A stretch of 32,808 bases of DNA from Clostridia bacterium (lineage in GTDB: Bacteria; Bacillota; Clostridia; Oscillospirales; CAG-382). Each line of letters opens with the position of its first letter. The first letter of the stretch is position 1. A model generated the notes under the pieces. The model saw nothing but the letters and a program-made list of their open reading frames with translations, ran no database searches and was not told the origin of the DNA. Positions 8,259-13,877 of the stretch are shown one piece after another. The position numbers and the translations under genes are program-made. The stretch is taken from contig JAFQHL010000001.1 of assembly GCA_017397955.1 (NCBI GenBank), positions 1-32,808 of the forward strand. Reading direction: 5' to 3'.

Positions 8259-8813
8259 CTATACAAGCTCAAACTCAGGCTCTTCCAACACAGGGTATAT
8301 GTCGTGGTCGTTAAAGTGCCACCACTCGTTTACATATCCCCAAAAACCCGCCTGTTCCATTGCCGCTTCAAGCAAAAGGATATTCCGTTTTGCATCTTCG
8401 GGGGTGTTATCGTATACTCGCTTTGCACCACCGCTGAAGTCATCGAAAGGGGAGGGCATGGGCACGGGATTTCCGTCGGGCGTAACTAAGGTAACGTCAA
8501 CCGTACTGCCTCTGGTGTGTTTGGAAAACCCACGTCGCGGGTCGGCAACAAAATCATCGTCCGGCATTACTTCCCACATAATAAACTGGGCGACGGCAGG
8601 ACGGTAGGCATCAAGTATCATTATGCTTGCTCCGTGTTTGCGTACGTATTCCTGTGCGGCTTTAAGTTTTAAAACCGTACCGTAGCGTAAATAGGCATCC
8701 TTAAATGTATAAAGGCGTTTGCCTGTAAAATTATCGTCACGGCTGTAGGGCAGGTCTACGTATATGTCGGGTATATAATCCTTAACTCTTACAAGTGCAT
8801 CTTTGTTTATCAT
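8259..8813 (-). CDS. D-alanyl-D-alanine dipeptidase, VanX/DdpX family
   Basis: 184 residues, close to the usual VanX size of about 200. Family M15D residues are present: Arg71 in DAYRPAVAQ, the zinc ligands His99 and Asp106 in SKHTRGSTVD, and Glu163/His166 in NEWWHF. The enzyme hydrolyses D-Ala-D-Ala. No vanH, vanA or vanS/R genes are near and there is no signal peptide, so a housekeeping role in cell-wall dipeptide turnover is more likely than glycopeptide resistance. The ATG directly follows the stop codon of the upstream radical SAM gene, which implies translational coupling. The next gene starts nine bases after its TAG. Family assignment is firm; the physiological role is inference. Confidence 0.92.
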   Translation of the reverse strand: MINKDALVRVKDYIPDIYVDLPYSRDDNFTGKRLYTFKDAYLRYGTVLKLKAAQEYVRKHGASIMILDAYRPAVAQFIMWEVMPDDDFVADPRRGFSKHTRGSTVDVTLVTPDGNPVPMPSPFDDFSGGAKRVYDNTPEDAKRNILLLEAAMEQAGFWGYVNEWWHFNDHDIYPVLEEPEFELV

Positions 8814-9695
8814 TTATTCCACCCCGCTTAAATCAAACTCCGGTATAAAACTCTCGCCTACAGGATTGCCTGTTTGAAAAAAACCTTGCTCTATACCAAG
8901 CTTTTTGGCGTACTCGGTTATCTCGTCATATTCCTTATCAAATAGCGCTCTGCCCAGCTCATCAGGTACGGGATGCTTGGGCGGAGTGTATTGCTTCATT
9001 ATGCTTATGTATACGGCATTTCCGTATCGGCGTTGTAAAAAACGCATTACTGCCTTGCTGTCCTCGGTGCAGGCGGGTAGCACCAAATGCCGCACTATAA
9101 CACCTTTAACCAGCAATCCGTCTTTAAATTCGCAACCGCCTTTTTGCAAAACCATTTCGTCCAGGGCGGCTTTGGCTACCGTAAAATAATCCTCCGCGCG
9201 GGAATACTTTTTACTTAGCGCGCTGCTTACATATTTAAAATCGGGCATATATATGTCAACAACGTCCTTTAATCCCCTTAGCGTCTCAACACTTTCATAA
9301 CCGCTACTGTTCCACACAATAGGTAAAAGCAGCCCCTTGTTTTTTGCCGTTAAAACGGCTTCTTTAATTTGGTAGGCAAAGTGGGTAGGGGTAACAAGGT
9401 TTATATTGTGCACCCCTTGGTTTTGTAAATTCAAAAACAGCTTTGCAAGCGTGTATGTATCTATTGTTTTTCCTATTCCTTTATGAGATATGGCAGAGTT
9501 TTGACAAAAAATGCATCTAAGATTACAACCGCAGAAAAAAACAGTACCGCTACCCATAGTGCCCGATAAACATGGCTCTTCCCAATAATGTGGGGCGGCG
9601 CGGGCAACACGCACCGTGTCACTCTCGCCGCAAAAGCCAAGGGTGGCATTTCGGTCAACATTACAGGCCCGTGGGCATATATTGCAATTGGGCAT
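8814..9695 (-). CDS. PflX-type radical SAM protein (COG1313-like)
   Basis: 293 residues. The radical SAM cluster motif C-x3-C-x2-C is CNLRCIFC (Cys57, 61, 64) in the context GTVFFCGCNLRCIFCQN, which is typical of the pyruvate formate-lyase activase-like PflX family. A second cysteine group in the first 22 residues (MPNCNICPRAC ... GFC) is also characteristic and may hold another metal or cluster. NLVTPTHF and KQYTPP are further family signatures. The protein would use a 4Fe-4S cluster and S-adenosylmethionine for radical chemistry in the cytoplasm; its target is not established for this family. No pyruvate formate-lyase or other glycyl radical enzyme is in the window. ATG at 9695 follows AGGTGG (9700-9705). 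It is the first gene of the minus-strand run 9695-5076. Confidence 0.88.
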   Translation of the reverse strand: MPNCNICPRACNVDRNATLGFCGESDTVRVARAAPHYWEEPCLSGTMGSGTVFFCGCNLRCIFCQNSAISHKGIGKTIDTYTLAKLFLNLQNQGVHNINLVTPTHFAYQIKEAVLTAKNKGLLLPIVWNSSGYESVETLRGLKDVVDIYMPDFKYVSSALSKKYSRAEDYFTVAKAALDEMVLQKGGCEFKDGLLVKGVIVRHLVLPACTEDSKAVMRFLQRRYGNAVYISIMKQYTPPKHPVPDELGRALFDKEYDEITEYAKKLGIEQGFFQTGNPVGESFIPEFDLSGVE

Positions 9696-9720
9696 AAAGC
9701 CACCTGCCTTTCAAAGTAAT

Positions 9721-9749
9721 ATTATATCACAATTCCTTTACCAAATCAA
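9721..9749 (-). promoter_or_regulatory. Extended -10 promoter for the pflX-type to pepF gene run
   Basis: On the minus strand the -35 box is TTGATT (9749-9744), followed by 17 bases and TATAAT (9726-9721) with a TGA extension just upstream. It lies 26 bases from the radical SAM start codon. No terminator is visible between the five genes below it, so it may drive all of them. Confidence 0.7.
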
Positions 9750-9842
9750 CCCAAATATGTGTGCCTACAATTATAACATAAAACAGTTATAAACAGCGGT
9801 AACATTAGGTTAATATTGACATAAATATTTTTTAAAAAAGTA

Positions 9843-9871
9843 TTGACAAAATACAAACCCCGCTATATAAT
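9843..9871 (+). promoter_or_regulatory. Consensus sigma-A promoter of the anchored surface protein
   Basis: Perfect TTGACA (9843-9848), exactly 17 bases, then perfect TATAAT (9866-9871). Transcription should start near 9878, giving an unusually long 5' leader of about 310 nt before the ATG at 10189. Confidence 0.9.
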
Positions 9872-9877
9872 ATAGGT

Positions 9878-10170
9878 GATTATAGGGTAACAATCTTTGC
9901 GTGGGGGCAGCTGCTCTGCCTCGCCGTCGCTTTCGGTGTGGCGGGCGCAGTTGCTTTGCTAACCCTGTAATTCACGGAGGTGTGCTTGCACACGCCGTGC
10001 TTTGCACCAGGTATAATGGTGGTTGGCCTTGGGGCTTGCCCCTCGGTCAGTCCGGTTATGCTGCTCTGTTAGGGTTAATTCTTTAATGGGGCATAAGGAG
10101 GGGGTTACGCAATTAAAACAAAACCTACGCATCAAAACTCATTTAACCCAAGCAAAAAAATTTTTTTAAT
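9878..10170 (+). ncRNA. Long structured leader RNA or independent ncRNA, class not recognised
   Basis: Between the consensus promoter and the ribosome site (AAGGAG, 10172-10177) lies a GC-rich block (about 9900-10075) in AT-rich surroundings. Visible helices include GGCAG/CTGCC (9906-9910/9916-9920), CGCC/GGCG (9922-9925/9940-9943), CACGG/CCGTG closing GTGTG/CACAC (9973-9999), CACCA/TGGTG (10005-10021), and GGGG/CCCC inside GGCC/GGTC (10025-10048). Segment TAACCCT (9960-9966) can pair upstream with AGGGT (9884-9888) or downstream with AGGGTTA (10071-10077). A later GGGTTA (10102-10107) can pair with TAACCC (10144-10149). Alternating partners of this sort suggest a switchable leader. I saw no match to common riboswitch cores, SRP, tmRNA or RNase P RNA, and no terminator before 10170. 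Confidence 0.6.
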
Positions 10171-10188
10171 CAAGGAGAAAGAACAAAA

Positions 10189-11091
10189 ATGAAAAAGACA
10201 ATCGCAACTCTTCTCGCGCTCGTTATGGTAATTTGTGCTTTCAGCACTATGTCCGTATCCGCAGAAGAATCCTCTGAAGACGTTTCTGCTGAATCTGCTG
10301 AATCTGAAGAATCCGTTGAATCTTCTGAATCTGCTGAATCCGAAGAATCTGTTGAATCTTCTGAATCCGAAGAATCCGTTGAATCTTCTGAATCTGAAGA
10401 ATCCGTTGAATCTTCTGAATCTGCTGAATCCGAAGAATCTGTTGAATCTTCTGAATCCGAAGAATCCGTTGAATCTTCTGAATCCGAAGAATCCGCTGAA
10501 TCTTCTGAATCTTCCGAAGAAGTAGGTCCCGTAGAACCCGCTGATATTACTTACACTGTAACCCTTAACGAAAACGAAGATGGCACCGCTACTATCGTTG
10601 TTACTCTTCCTGAAGGCGTTGTTAACGGTAAGATAGTTCTCTCTACTTCCGAAAACCTCACCTACGTTGCTGATTCCTACACCTCCACTCTCGGCGGTCT
10701 TGTAATCCCCAACGCTACAGAAGAAGCCATCATCGTTTCCTTCTCTAACGCTGTTGCTTACGCTACAGGTGCCGTTCTCTTCGAAGCTACCTACACCATC
10801 GCTGCTGATGCTGAAATTACCGAAGCTGACATCATCGTTTCCGAATGGAACATCGGTGACGGCAACGTTATGATCGGCACCATCGCTGATGGCGACGTTG
10901 AAAAGGTTATCAACCTCATCCCCGAAGAATCTTCTGAATCTTCTGAATCTGAAGAATCCGTTGAATCTTCTGAACCCGAAGAAGAATCCAACAACAATCC
11001 TCCCGCTACCGGCGACCTCGGCATTGCTGCTTTCGCAGTTCTCGCTGTAATCTCCGCAGGTGCAGTTGTTGTTCTTAAGAAGAGAGCATAA
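10189..11091 (+). CDS. Sortase-anchored acidic surface protein with one cohesin-like domain
   Basis: 300 residues. Residues 1-25 are a signal peptide (ending SVSA). Residues 26-111 are almost pure Ser/Glu with Val/Ala, in units such as ESEESVESS. Residues 118-245 are a beta-rich cohesin-like domain (TLPEGVVNGKIVLST ... VSFSNAVAYATGAVLFEATY ... ADIIVSEWNIGDGNV) homologous to residues 35-162 of the protein at 4087-4992. A second Ser/Glu linker precedes PPATGD at 271-276, a hydrophobic stretch and KKRA: a sortase-type wall anchor with LPxTG-like variation. Ile, Phe, Asn and Leu codons are mostly ATC, TTC, AAC and CTC, unlike neighbouring genes, which implies very high expression and fits the consensus promoter. 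I infer a wall anchor that could receive dockerins; binding is untested. No sortase gene is in the window. Confidence 0.88.
   Translation: MKKTIATLLALVMVICAFSTMSVSAEESSEDVSAESAESEESVESSESAESEESVESSESEESVESSESEESVESSESAESEESVESSESEESVESSESEESAESSESSEEVGPVEPADITYTVTLNENEDGTATIVVTLPEGVVNGKIVLSTSENLTYVADSYTSTLGGLVIPNATEEAIIVSFSNAVAYATGAVLFEATYTIAADAEITEADIIVSEWNIGDGNVMIGTIADGDVEKVINLIPEESSESSESEESVESSEPEEESNNNPPATGDLGIAAFAVLAVISAGAVVVLKKRA
10264..10521 (+). repeat. Imperfect tandem repeats encoding Ser/Glu units
   Basis: Units of about 27 bases (GAATCTGAAGAATCCGTTGA plus ATCTTCT and variants) alternate with 36-base versions containing an extra ESA-type segment. They encode residues 26-111 of the anchored surface protein. 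Units differ mostly in TCT/TCC codon choice, so copy number could change by slippage or recombination while keeping the frame. Confidence 0.85.
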
Positions 11092-11166
11092 GCTTAAACA
11101 TTTAATTATTTATTAAACTATGTAATGCGGCACAACCCCCCGCCGCAGCATAACGGATAAGTAATC

Positions 11167-11199
11167 AAAACGCCTTGCAGGTGACTGCAAGGCGTTTTT
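11167..11199. terminator. Bidirectional terminator after the anchored surface protein
   Basis: A perfect stem CGCCTTGCAG (11171-11180) pairs with CTGCAAGGCG (11185-11194) around a GTGA loop, and extends through AAAA/TTTT to 14 pairs. The plus strand ends in TTTTT. The minus strand gives TTTT after the stem and can stop the convergent sipL transcript. Confidence 0.9.
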
Positions 11200-11305
11200 C
11201 CATATATATGCCTTCGTATCGGTTTGCGGCACAGGGCCTTTTTTGCTTATATAGGTATGATGATGTGCGTTTAACTATGGGTGTTTTACATAAGTTACAT
11301 TAAAA

Positions 11306-12829
11306 TTACATAAATAAAACGGTGTTTTCCTTTGATATGGTGTGTGCCTTGTCAAAGGCCTCCCCGTTATTATCTAAAACAAGCTGAGGGTTTAGATTAT
11401 ATCGCTTGCCTATGTCCCACGCCGTTTCGCCTACAGCCGGATAATAAATTATAAGGGGGGAGCCTTCTTCACTTGTTTCGCGCTTGCTTACTTCAGCGCC
11501 GGTTATTGCGGTAACAGCATCTTTTTTGCAACACGTTCCTTCTATTTCTCCCGTTGCTTTTACCTTAATTCTACCGTTATCGGCAATCTCTCCGCTAAGG
11601 CTTACAAGCTTTACGCTACCTTTTATTTTGCACTCCTTAGCGCATTTCCATTGGGGTATAAGCTCTTCAAAGCTCACGCTTAGGTCACGGGTGTTAAAGC
11701 TGTTGTCCTCTGCGCCTAAAATATTAAGCGTTAATGTGCCTTTAGCGGTCACACCTGATTCATCTGCCGAGTATTCAGAGCCGTACATTTCACCGTTTAT
11801 ATCGGTACAGTTTTTAAAGGGCATATCAGGTATTTCCAAAACCTTTTCGATGTTAAATCTATGTTTAGTTAGATGCTCTATTTTGTCATACACAAGCGGT
11901 TCTGTTTTTGCATTGCAGTCATAATCCTCAAAAAACATATCTTTTGGCACGGATACCTTGCATTTGGTAAAAACGTTAAGGCACAGAGATATATTACCGT
12001 GCATTGACATTATACGGTATTCTCCGTAATTATCCTGTTCTTTTATAACTTCACAAGTTCCGCAATAAAGCTCCGCATTGCATATACAGTCTTCGGTCAG
12101 CAACTCGTCGTCCATGTTAAAGCTTGTTGCAAAGCCGTGTTCATACAGCTTTGTTTCGCCATCCTCATCCTCGTACAAGCATTTAAATATCCCGTTGCTT
12201 CTTATTAAGGCATTGCCGTTGTCAACACTAATTTCGGGCGGAGAAAATTGCAATGCAGCATATATTATATCTGCAATGGGTGTTTGCCCTTCGGCTAAAA
12301 AGCTTTCGTCTACGTTGAAATCTTTGCGTATTGGCGGGCAATAGCTGTAAAAACTTTGCTCTTCACTTTTAAAAAACGCGCCCTTGCAATCATTGCTGGA
12401 AACTATGGACATTACTTGCATTGTTTTAAGCTCCAGCCGTATATCTGCCCGACATCTTAAAACAAATCGTCTGGGATTAAGTGTTTTACAACCTACATAA
12501 CTGCATCGGCAGTTTACTACGGGGAAGCTGTCACCCTTCGGTAAGTCTCCAATATCAAAACGCTGTACAAAATCGGTTGTAAACTTTTCATTTTTAAGCT
12601 TTTCTTTGTAATCGGACTCGTAAAGCAGGGTGAAAACAGCTTTACCCTTTACTTCTGCTTTGCTTCCGTTAATCACCGCTTCTTCGGGAATGATGTTTGC
12701 CTCGGTGCGTATAACGCGGTTAATTCCCGGCAGATAGTCTGCCAAAGTGCCTTCAAATTCAATATCTTTGTCTGCGCCCGTTTCCAAAATAGTGCGTGGA
12801 AGTTGTATGGTTGTGGTTTCCGCTTTCAT
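11306..12829 (-). CDS. sipL: SipL-like spore morphogenesis protein (DUF3794/SPOCS repeats plus C-terminal LysM)
   Basis: 507 residues. Most of the protein is made of DUF3794 (SipL/SPOCS) type repeats, the first about 20-115 and further copies in roughly 180-290 and 320-440. A LysM domain follows at about 460-507 (YYPAVGETAWDIGKRYNLNPQLVL). In Clostridioides difficile, SipL binds the coat ATPase SpoIVA through its LysM domain and is needed to encase the forespore, so a mother-cell role is expected. AAGGAG lies upstream of the ATG at 12829. A sigma-E-like promoter (12861-12890) fits mother-cell expression. The divergent neighbour at 13103-13180 encodes SpoVM, which anchors SpoIVA to the forespore membrane. 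Family assignment is strong from the domain layout and context. Confidence 0.88.
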   Translation of the reverse strand: MKAETTTIQLPRTILETGADKDIEFEGTLADYLPGINRVIRTEANIIPEEAVINGSKAEVKGKAVFTLLYESDYKEKLKNEKFTTDFVQRFDIGDLPKGDSFPVVNCRCSYVGCKTLNPRRFVLRCRADIRLELKTMQVMSIVSSNDCKGAFFKSEEQSFYSYCPPIRKDFNVDESFLAEGQTPIADIIYAALQFSPPEISVDNGNALIRSNGIFKCLYEDEDGETKLYEHGFATSFNMDDELLTEDCICNAELYCGTCEVIKEQDNYGEYRIMSMHGNISLCLNVFTKCKVSVPKDMFFEDYDCNAKTEPLVYDKIEHLTKHRFNIEKVLEIPDMPFKNCTDINGEMYGSEYSADESGVTAKGTLTLNILGAEDNSFNTRDLSVSFEELIPQWKCAKECKIKGSVKLVSLSGEIADNGRIKVKATGEIEGTCCKKDAVTAITGAEVSKRETSEEGSPLIIYYPAVGETAWDIGKRYNLNPQLVLDNNGEAFDKAHTISKENTVLFM

Positions 12830-12860
12830 TTAAACCTTCTCCTTTTATGTTTTTTATTAA

Positions 12861-12890
12861 ATTCTATGCGCGTTGCCGCTGTTAAATAAC
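12861..12890 (-). promoter_or_regulatory. Possible sigma-E promoter of sipL
   Basis: On the minus strand, GTTATTTA (12890-12883) and CATAGAAT (12868-12861) are separated by exactly 14 bases. They resemble the sigma-E boxes GTCATATT and CATACAAT in 5 of 8 and 7 of 8 positions. The site lies 32 bases from the sipL ATG. Confidence 0.45.
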
Positions 12891-12942
12891 CTTTAACAAA
12901 AATAAGAAGAGCGCGTATCATAATAGTATGGAGGTCAGGCGT

Positions 12943-13089
12943 ATGTGCACGAGGAATCTACTGCTTTCGGGCTGTGCTTGCGCTTTCGGCACGGGGATAT
13001 TGCTTGCGTGCCTGTTGCCCTACGGCGCGCTTGTTTGCGTTCAAGGGGTAGTAATTTTAGGCTTGGGTGCAGTTGCAGTTATGCGCTAA
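12943..13089 (+). CDS. Small hydrophobic membrane peptide next to spoVM
   Basis: 48 residues, starting MCTRNLLLSGCACAFGTG and ending LGAVAVMR. The ATG at 12943 has GGAGGT (12930-12935) seven bases upstream. Two hydrophobic segments (about 6-25 and 28-46) separated by PYG suggest a short helical hairpin in the membrane; four cysteines lie at 2, 11, 13 and 22, with a fifth at 32. Its TAA overlaps the AAGGAGGTG ribosome site of spoVM, so the two are probably co-transcribed and coupled. Position between sipL and spoVM suggests a sporulation role, for instance at the forespore membrane, but I do not recognise a named family and the function is unknown. No sigma-E boxes are convincing on this strand. 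Confidence 0.72.
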   Translation: MCTRNLLLSGCACAFGTGILLACLLPYGALVCVQGVVILGLGAVAVMR

Positions 13090-13102
13090 GGAGGTGCCTT
13101 GA

Positions 13103-13180
13103 GTGAAAGTTTACGTATTTAAATCACCTGCTGTTTTTAAACCGATATTAAGGAAACTTTTTAAAGTAAAGAGTAAATAA
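13103..13180 (+). CDS. spoVM: SpoVM, forespore-membrane anchor peptide for the spore coat
   Basis: 25 residues, starting MKVYVFKSPAVFKPILRK and ending KVKSK. The GTG at 13103 is six bases after AAGGAGGTG (13088-13096). SpoVM of Bacillus subtilis is 26 residues and Clostridia have versions of similar length with a KSPKFL...GILRK..G core. Here the KSP, the hydrophobic face with a central proline (KPILRK) and the basic tail are kept. SpoVM is an amphipathic helix that recognises the convex forespore membrane and recruits SpoIVA, the partner of SipL. The divergent sipL gene therefore supports the assignment strongly. The ordinary glycine-rich centre is replaced by AVFKP. The gene is so short that automated callers commonly miss it. 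Confidence 0.85.
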   Translation: MKVYVFKSPAVFKPILRKLFKVKSK

Positions 13181-13184
13181 ATCA

Positions 13185-13212
13185 CCCCAAGAAGCCGACA
13201 GGCTTCTTGGGG
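13185..13212. terminator. Strong hairpin downstream of spoVM
   Basis: A 12-bp perfect stem, CCCCAAGAAGCC (13185-13196) with GGCTTCTTGGGG (13201-13212), has a GACA loop. It starts four bases after the spoVM stop. On the plus strand no T run follows. On the minus strand the following sequence (TGATTTATTTA) is T-richer. It may act as an RNA-stabilising 3' hairpin for spoVM. Confidence 0.65.
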
Positions 13213-13226
13213 GCCACTACAAAAAG

Positions 13227-13258
13227 CGGAGAAGCCGTTTGGGGCTTCTCCGTGCTTT
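13227..13258. terminator. Bidirectional terminator between spoVM and the 93-residue gene
   Basis: CGGAGAAGCC (13227-13236) pairs with GGCTTCTCCG (13243-13252). On the plus strand TGCTTTT follows; on the minus strand the stem is followed by CTTTTT (complement of 13221-13226). It ends eight bases before the stop of the minus-strand gene at 13266. Confidence 0.82.
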
Positions 13259-13265
13259 TGTTGCC

Positions 13266-13547
13266 TTATGACTTTTTAAGTTCTCTTTCCAGCCAAATCA
13301 TTCCGATTTCAAAAGCATCAAAGAAAGAGGACTTTTCACACTGCTTAACTACCTTTTCGTTAAAGGTTGCGGTGTCGGAAGTGCTTTGGATTTGTACAAG
13401 CACCTTTGTCGCTATATCCAAATCGCCGTTCTTCTTAGATTCCAATATATTCATAAACAGAATATATTTATCGGTAGGCAAGCCGTAAAACAGAAAATTG
13501 CCTTGACGAACCAAGGGCTTCCCCTTGTAAGTTAATACGTTTTCCAT
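13266..13547 (-). CDS. Conserved-looking 93-residue protein, family not recognised
   Basis: 93 residues, starting MENVLTYKGKPLVRQGN and ending MIWLERELKKS. The ATG at 13547 has AAGGAG upstream, about eight bases away. No signal peptide, membrane segment or cysteine-rich motif is visible. The pattern is mixed alpha/beta: a short beta N-terminus (KPLVRQGNFLFYG), YILFMNILES, TKVLVQIQST, then a C-terminal helix region (FFDAFEIGMIWLERELKK). I have an impression of similar short proteins in Clostridia but cannot name a family. It lies 25 bases downstream of ireB and is the last gene of the DUF5685-pheS-pheT-ireB run, where other Firmicutes usually have ruvX and a DUF1292 gene after ireB. A regulatory or housekeeping link with IreB is conceivable but unsupported. 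Confidence 0.75.
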   Translation of the reverse strand: MENVLTYKGKPLVRQGNFLFYGLPTDKYILFMNILESKKNGDLDIATKVLVQIQSTSDTATFNEKVVKQCEKSSFFDAFEIGMIWLERELKKS

Positions 13548-13572
13548 AATTATTTCTCCTTAACTCTGCGGT

Positions 13573-13836
13573 TTATACGCGAAGAAAATCTTGAACAAGC
13601 ACACGCATAAGCTCGTATCTGTCCATCTTGCTTATGATGGTGCGGGCGTTGTTGTAGCTGGTTATATAAGTGGGGTCTTCTGATAAAATATAGCCAACTA
13701 TTTGGTTAACGGGATTGTAGCCCTTTTCTTTAAGCGCATCATACACTTCAGTAAGCGATTTACGCATTTCTGCGTTTTTATCATTGCAAATGTTAAACTG
13801 CTGTGTCTTTTGACCGGTTTGCGTTTTGTTGTTCAT
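13573..13836 (-). CDS. ireB: IreB/UPF0297 family regulatory phosphoprotein
   Basis: 87 residues. The core VYDALKEKGYNPVNQIVGYI, followed by LSEDPTYITSYNNAR, is the hallmark of the UPF0297 family (YrzL in Bacillus, IreB in Enterococcus). In Enterococcus faecalis IreB is phosphorylated on N-terminal threonines by the PASTA kinase IreK and affects cephalosporin tolerance. Thr5 and Thr7 in the N-terminal MNNKTQTGQK are candidate equivalents. The N-terminus is somewhat longer than usual. AAGGAGGCG precedes the ATG at 13836. It lies 41 bases after pheT with no terminator between them, so it is probably part of the phenylalanyl-tRNA synthetase operon. A PP2C phosphatase that could oppose such a kinase begins at 32261 in this window. 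Confidence 0.92.
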   Translation of the reverse strand: MNNKTQTGQKTQQFNICNDKNAEMRKSLTEVYDALKEKGYNPVNQIVGYILSEDPTYITSYNNARTIISKMDRYELMRVLVQDFLRV

Positions 13837-13877
13837 AAATACGCCTCCTTATATAAACTGCTGTTGTACCCTAAAAA

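Noticed and set aside
8259..8813. Vancomycin resistance cluster
   Set aside because: Only a VanX-type dipeptidase is present; no ligase, dehydrogenase or two-component genes accompany it.
10040..10070. Resemblance to the SRP RNA apical sequence (GGTCAGTCCGG...GCTGCT)
   Set aside because: The diagnostic GGAAGGAAGCAGC tetraloop segment is absent and the surrounding helices do not fit SRP RNA.
9901..10086. 61-codon open frame starting with GTG inside the leader
   Set aside because: No ribosome site. The composition (Arg/Cys/Gly mix) follows from GC-rich hairpins, and the frame lies entirely within the structured RNA region.
10264..10521. CRISPR-like tandem repeat
   Set aside because: Units are contiguous, coding and without unique spacers; no cas genes are present.
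10235..10525. 96-codon Leu/Asn/Pro-rich frame
   Set aside because: It is the +1-frame shadow of the Ser/Glu repeats in the anchored surface protein gene.
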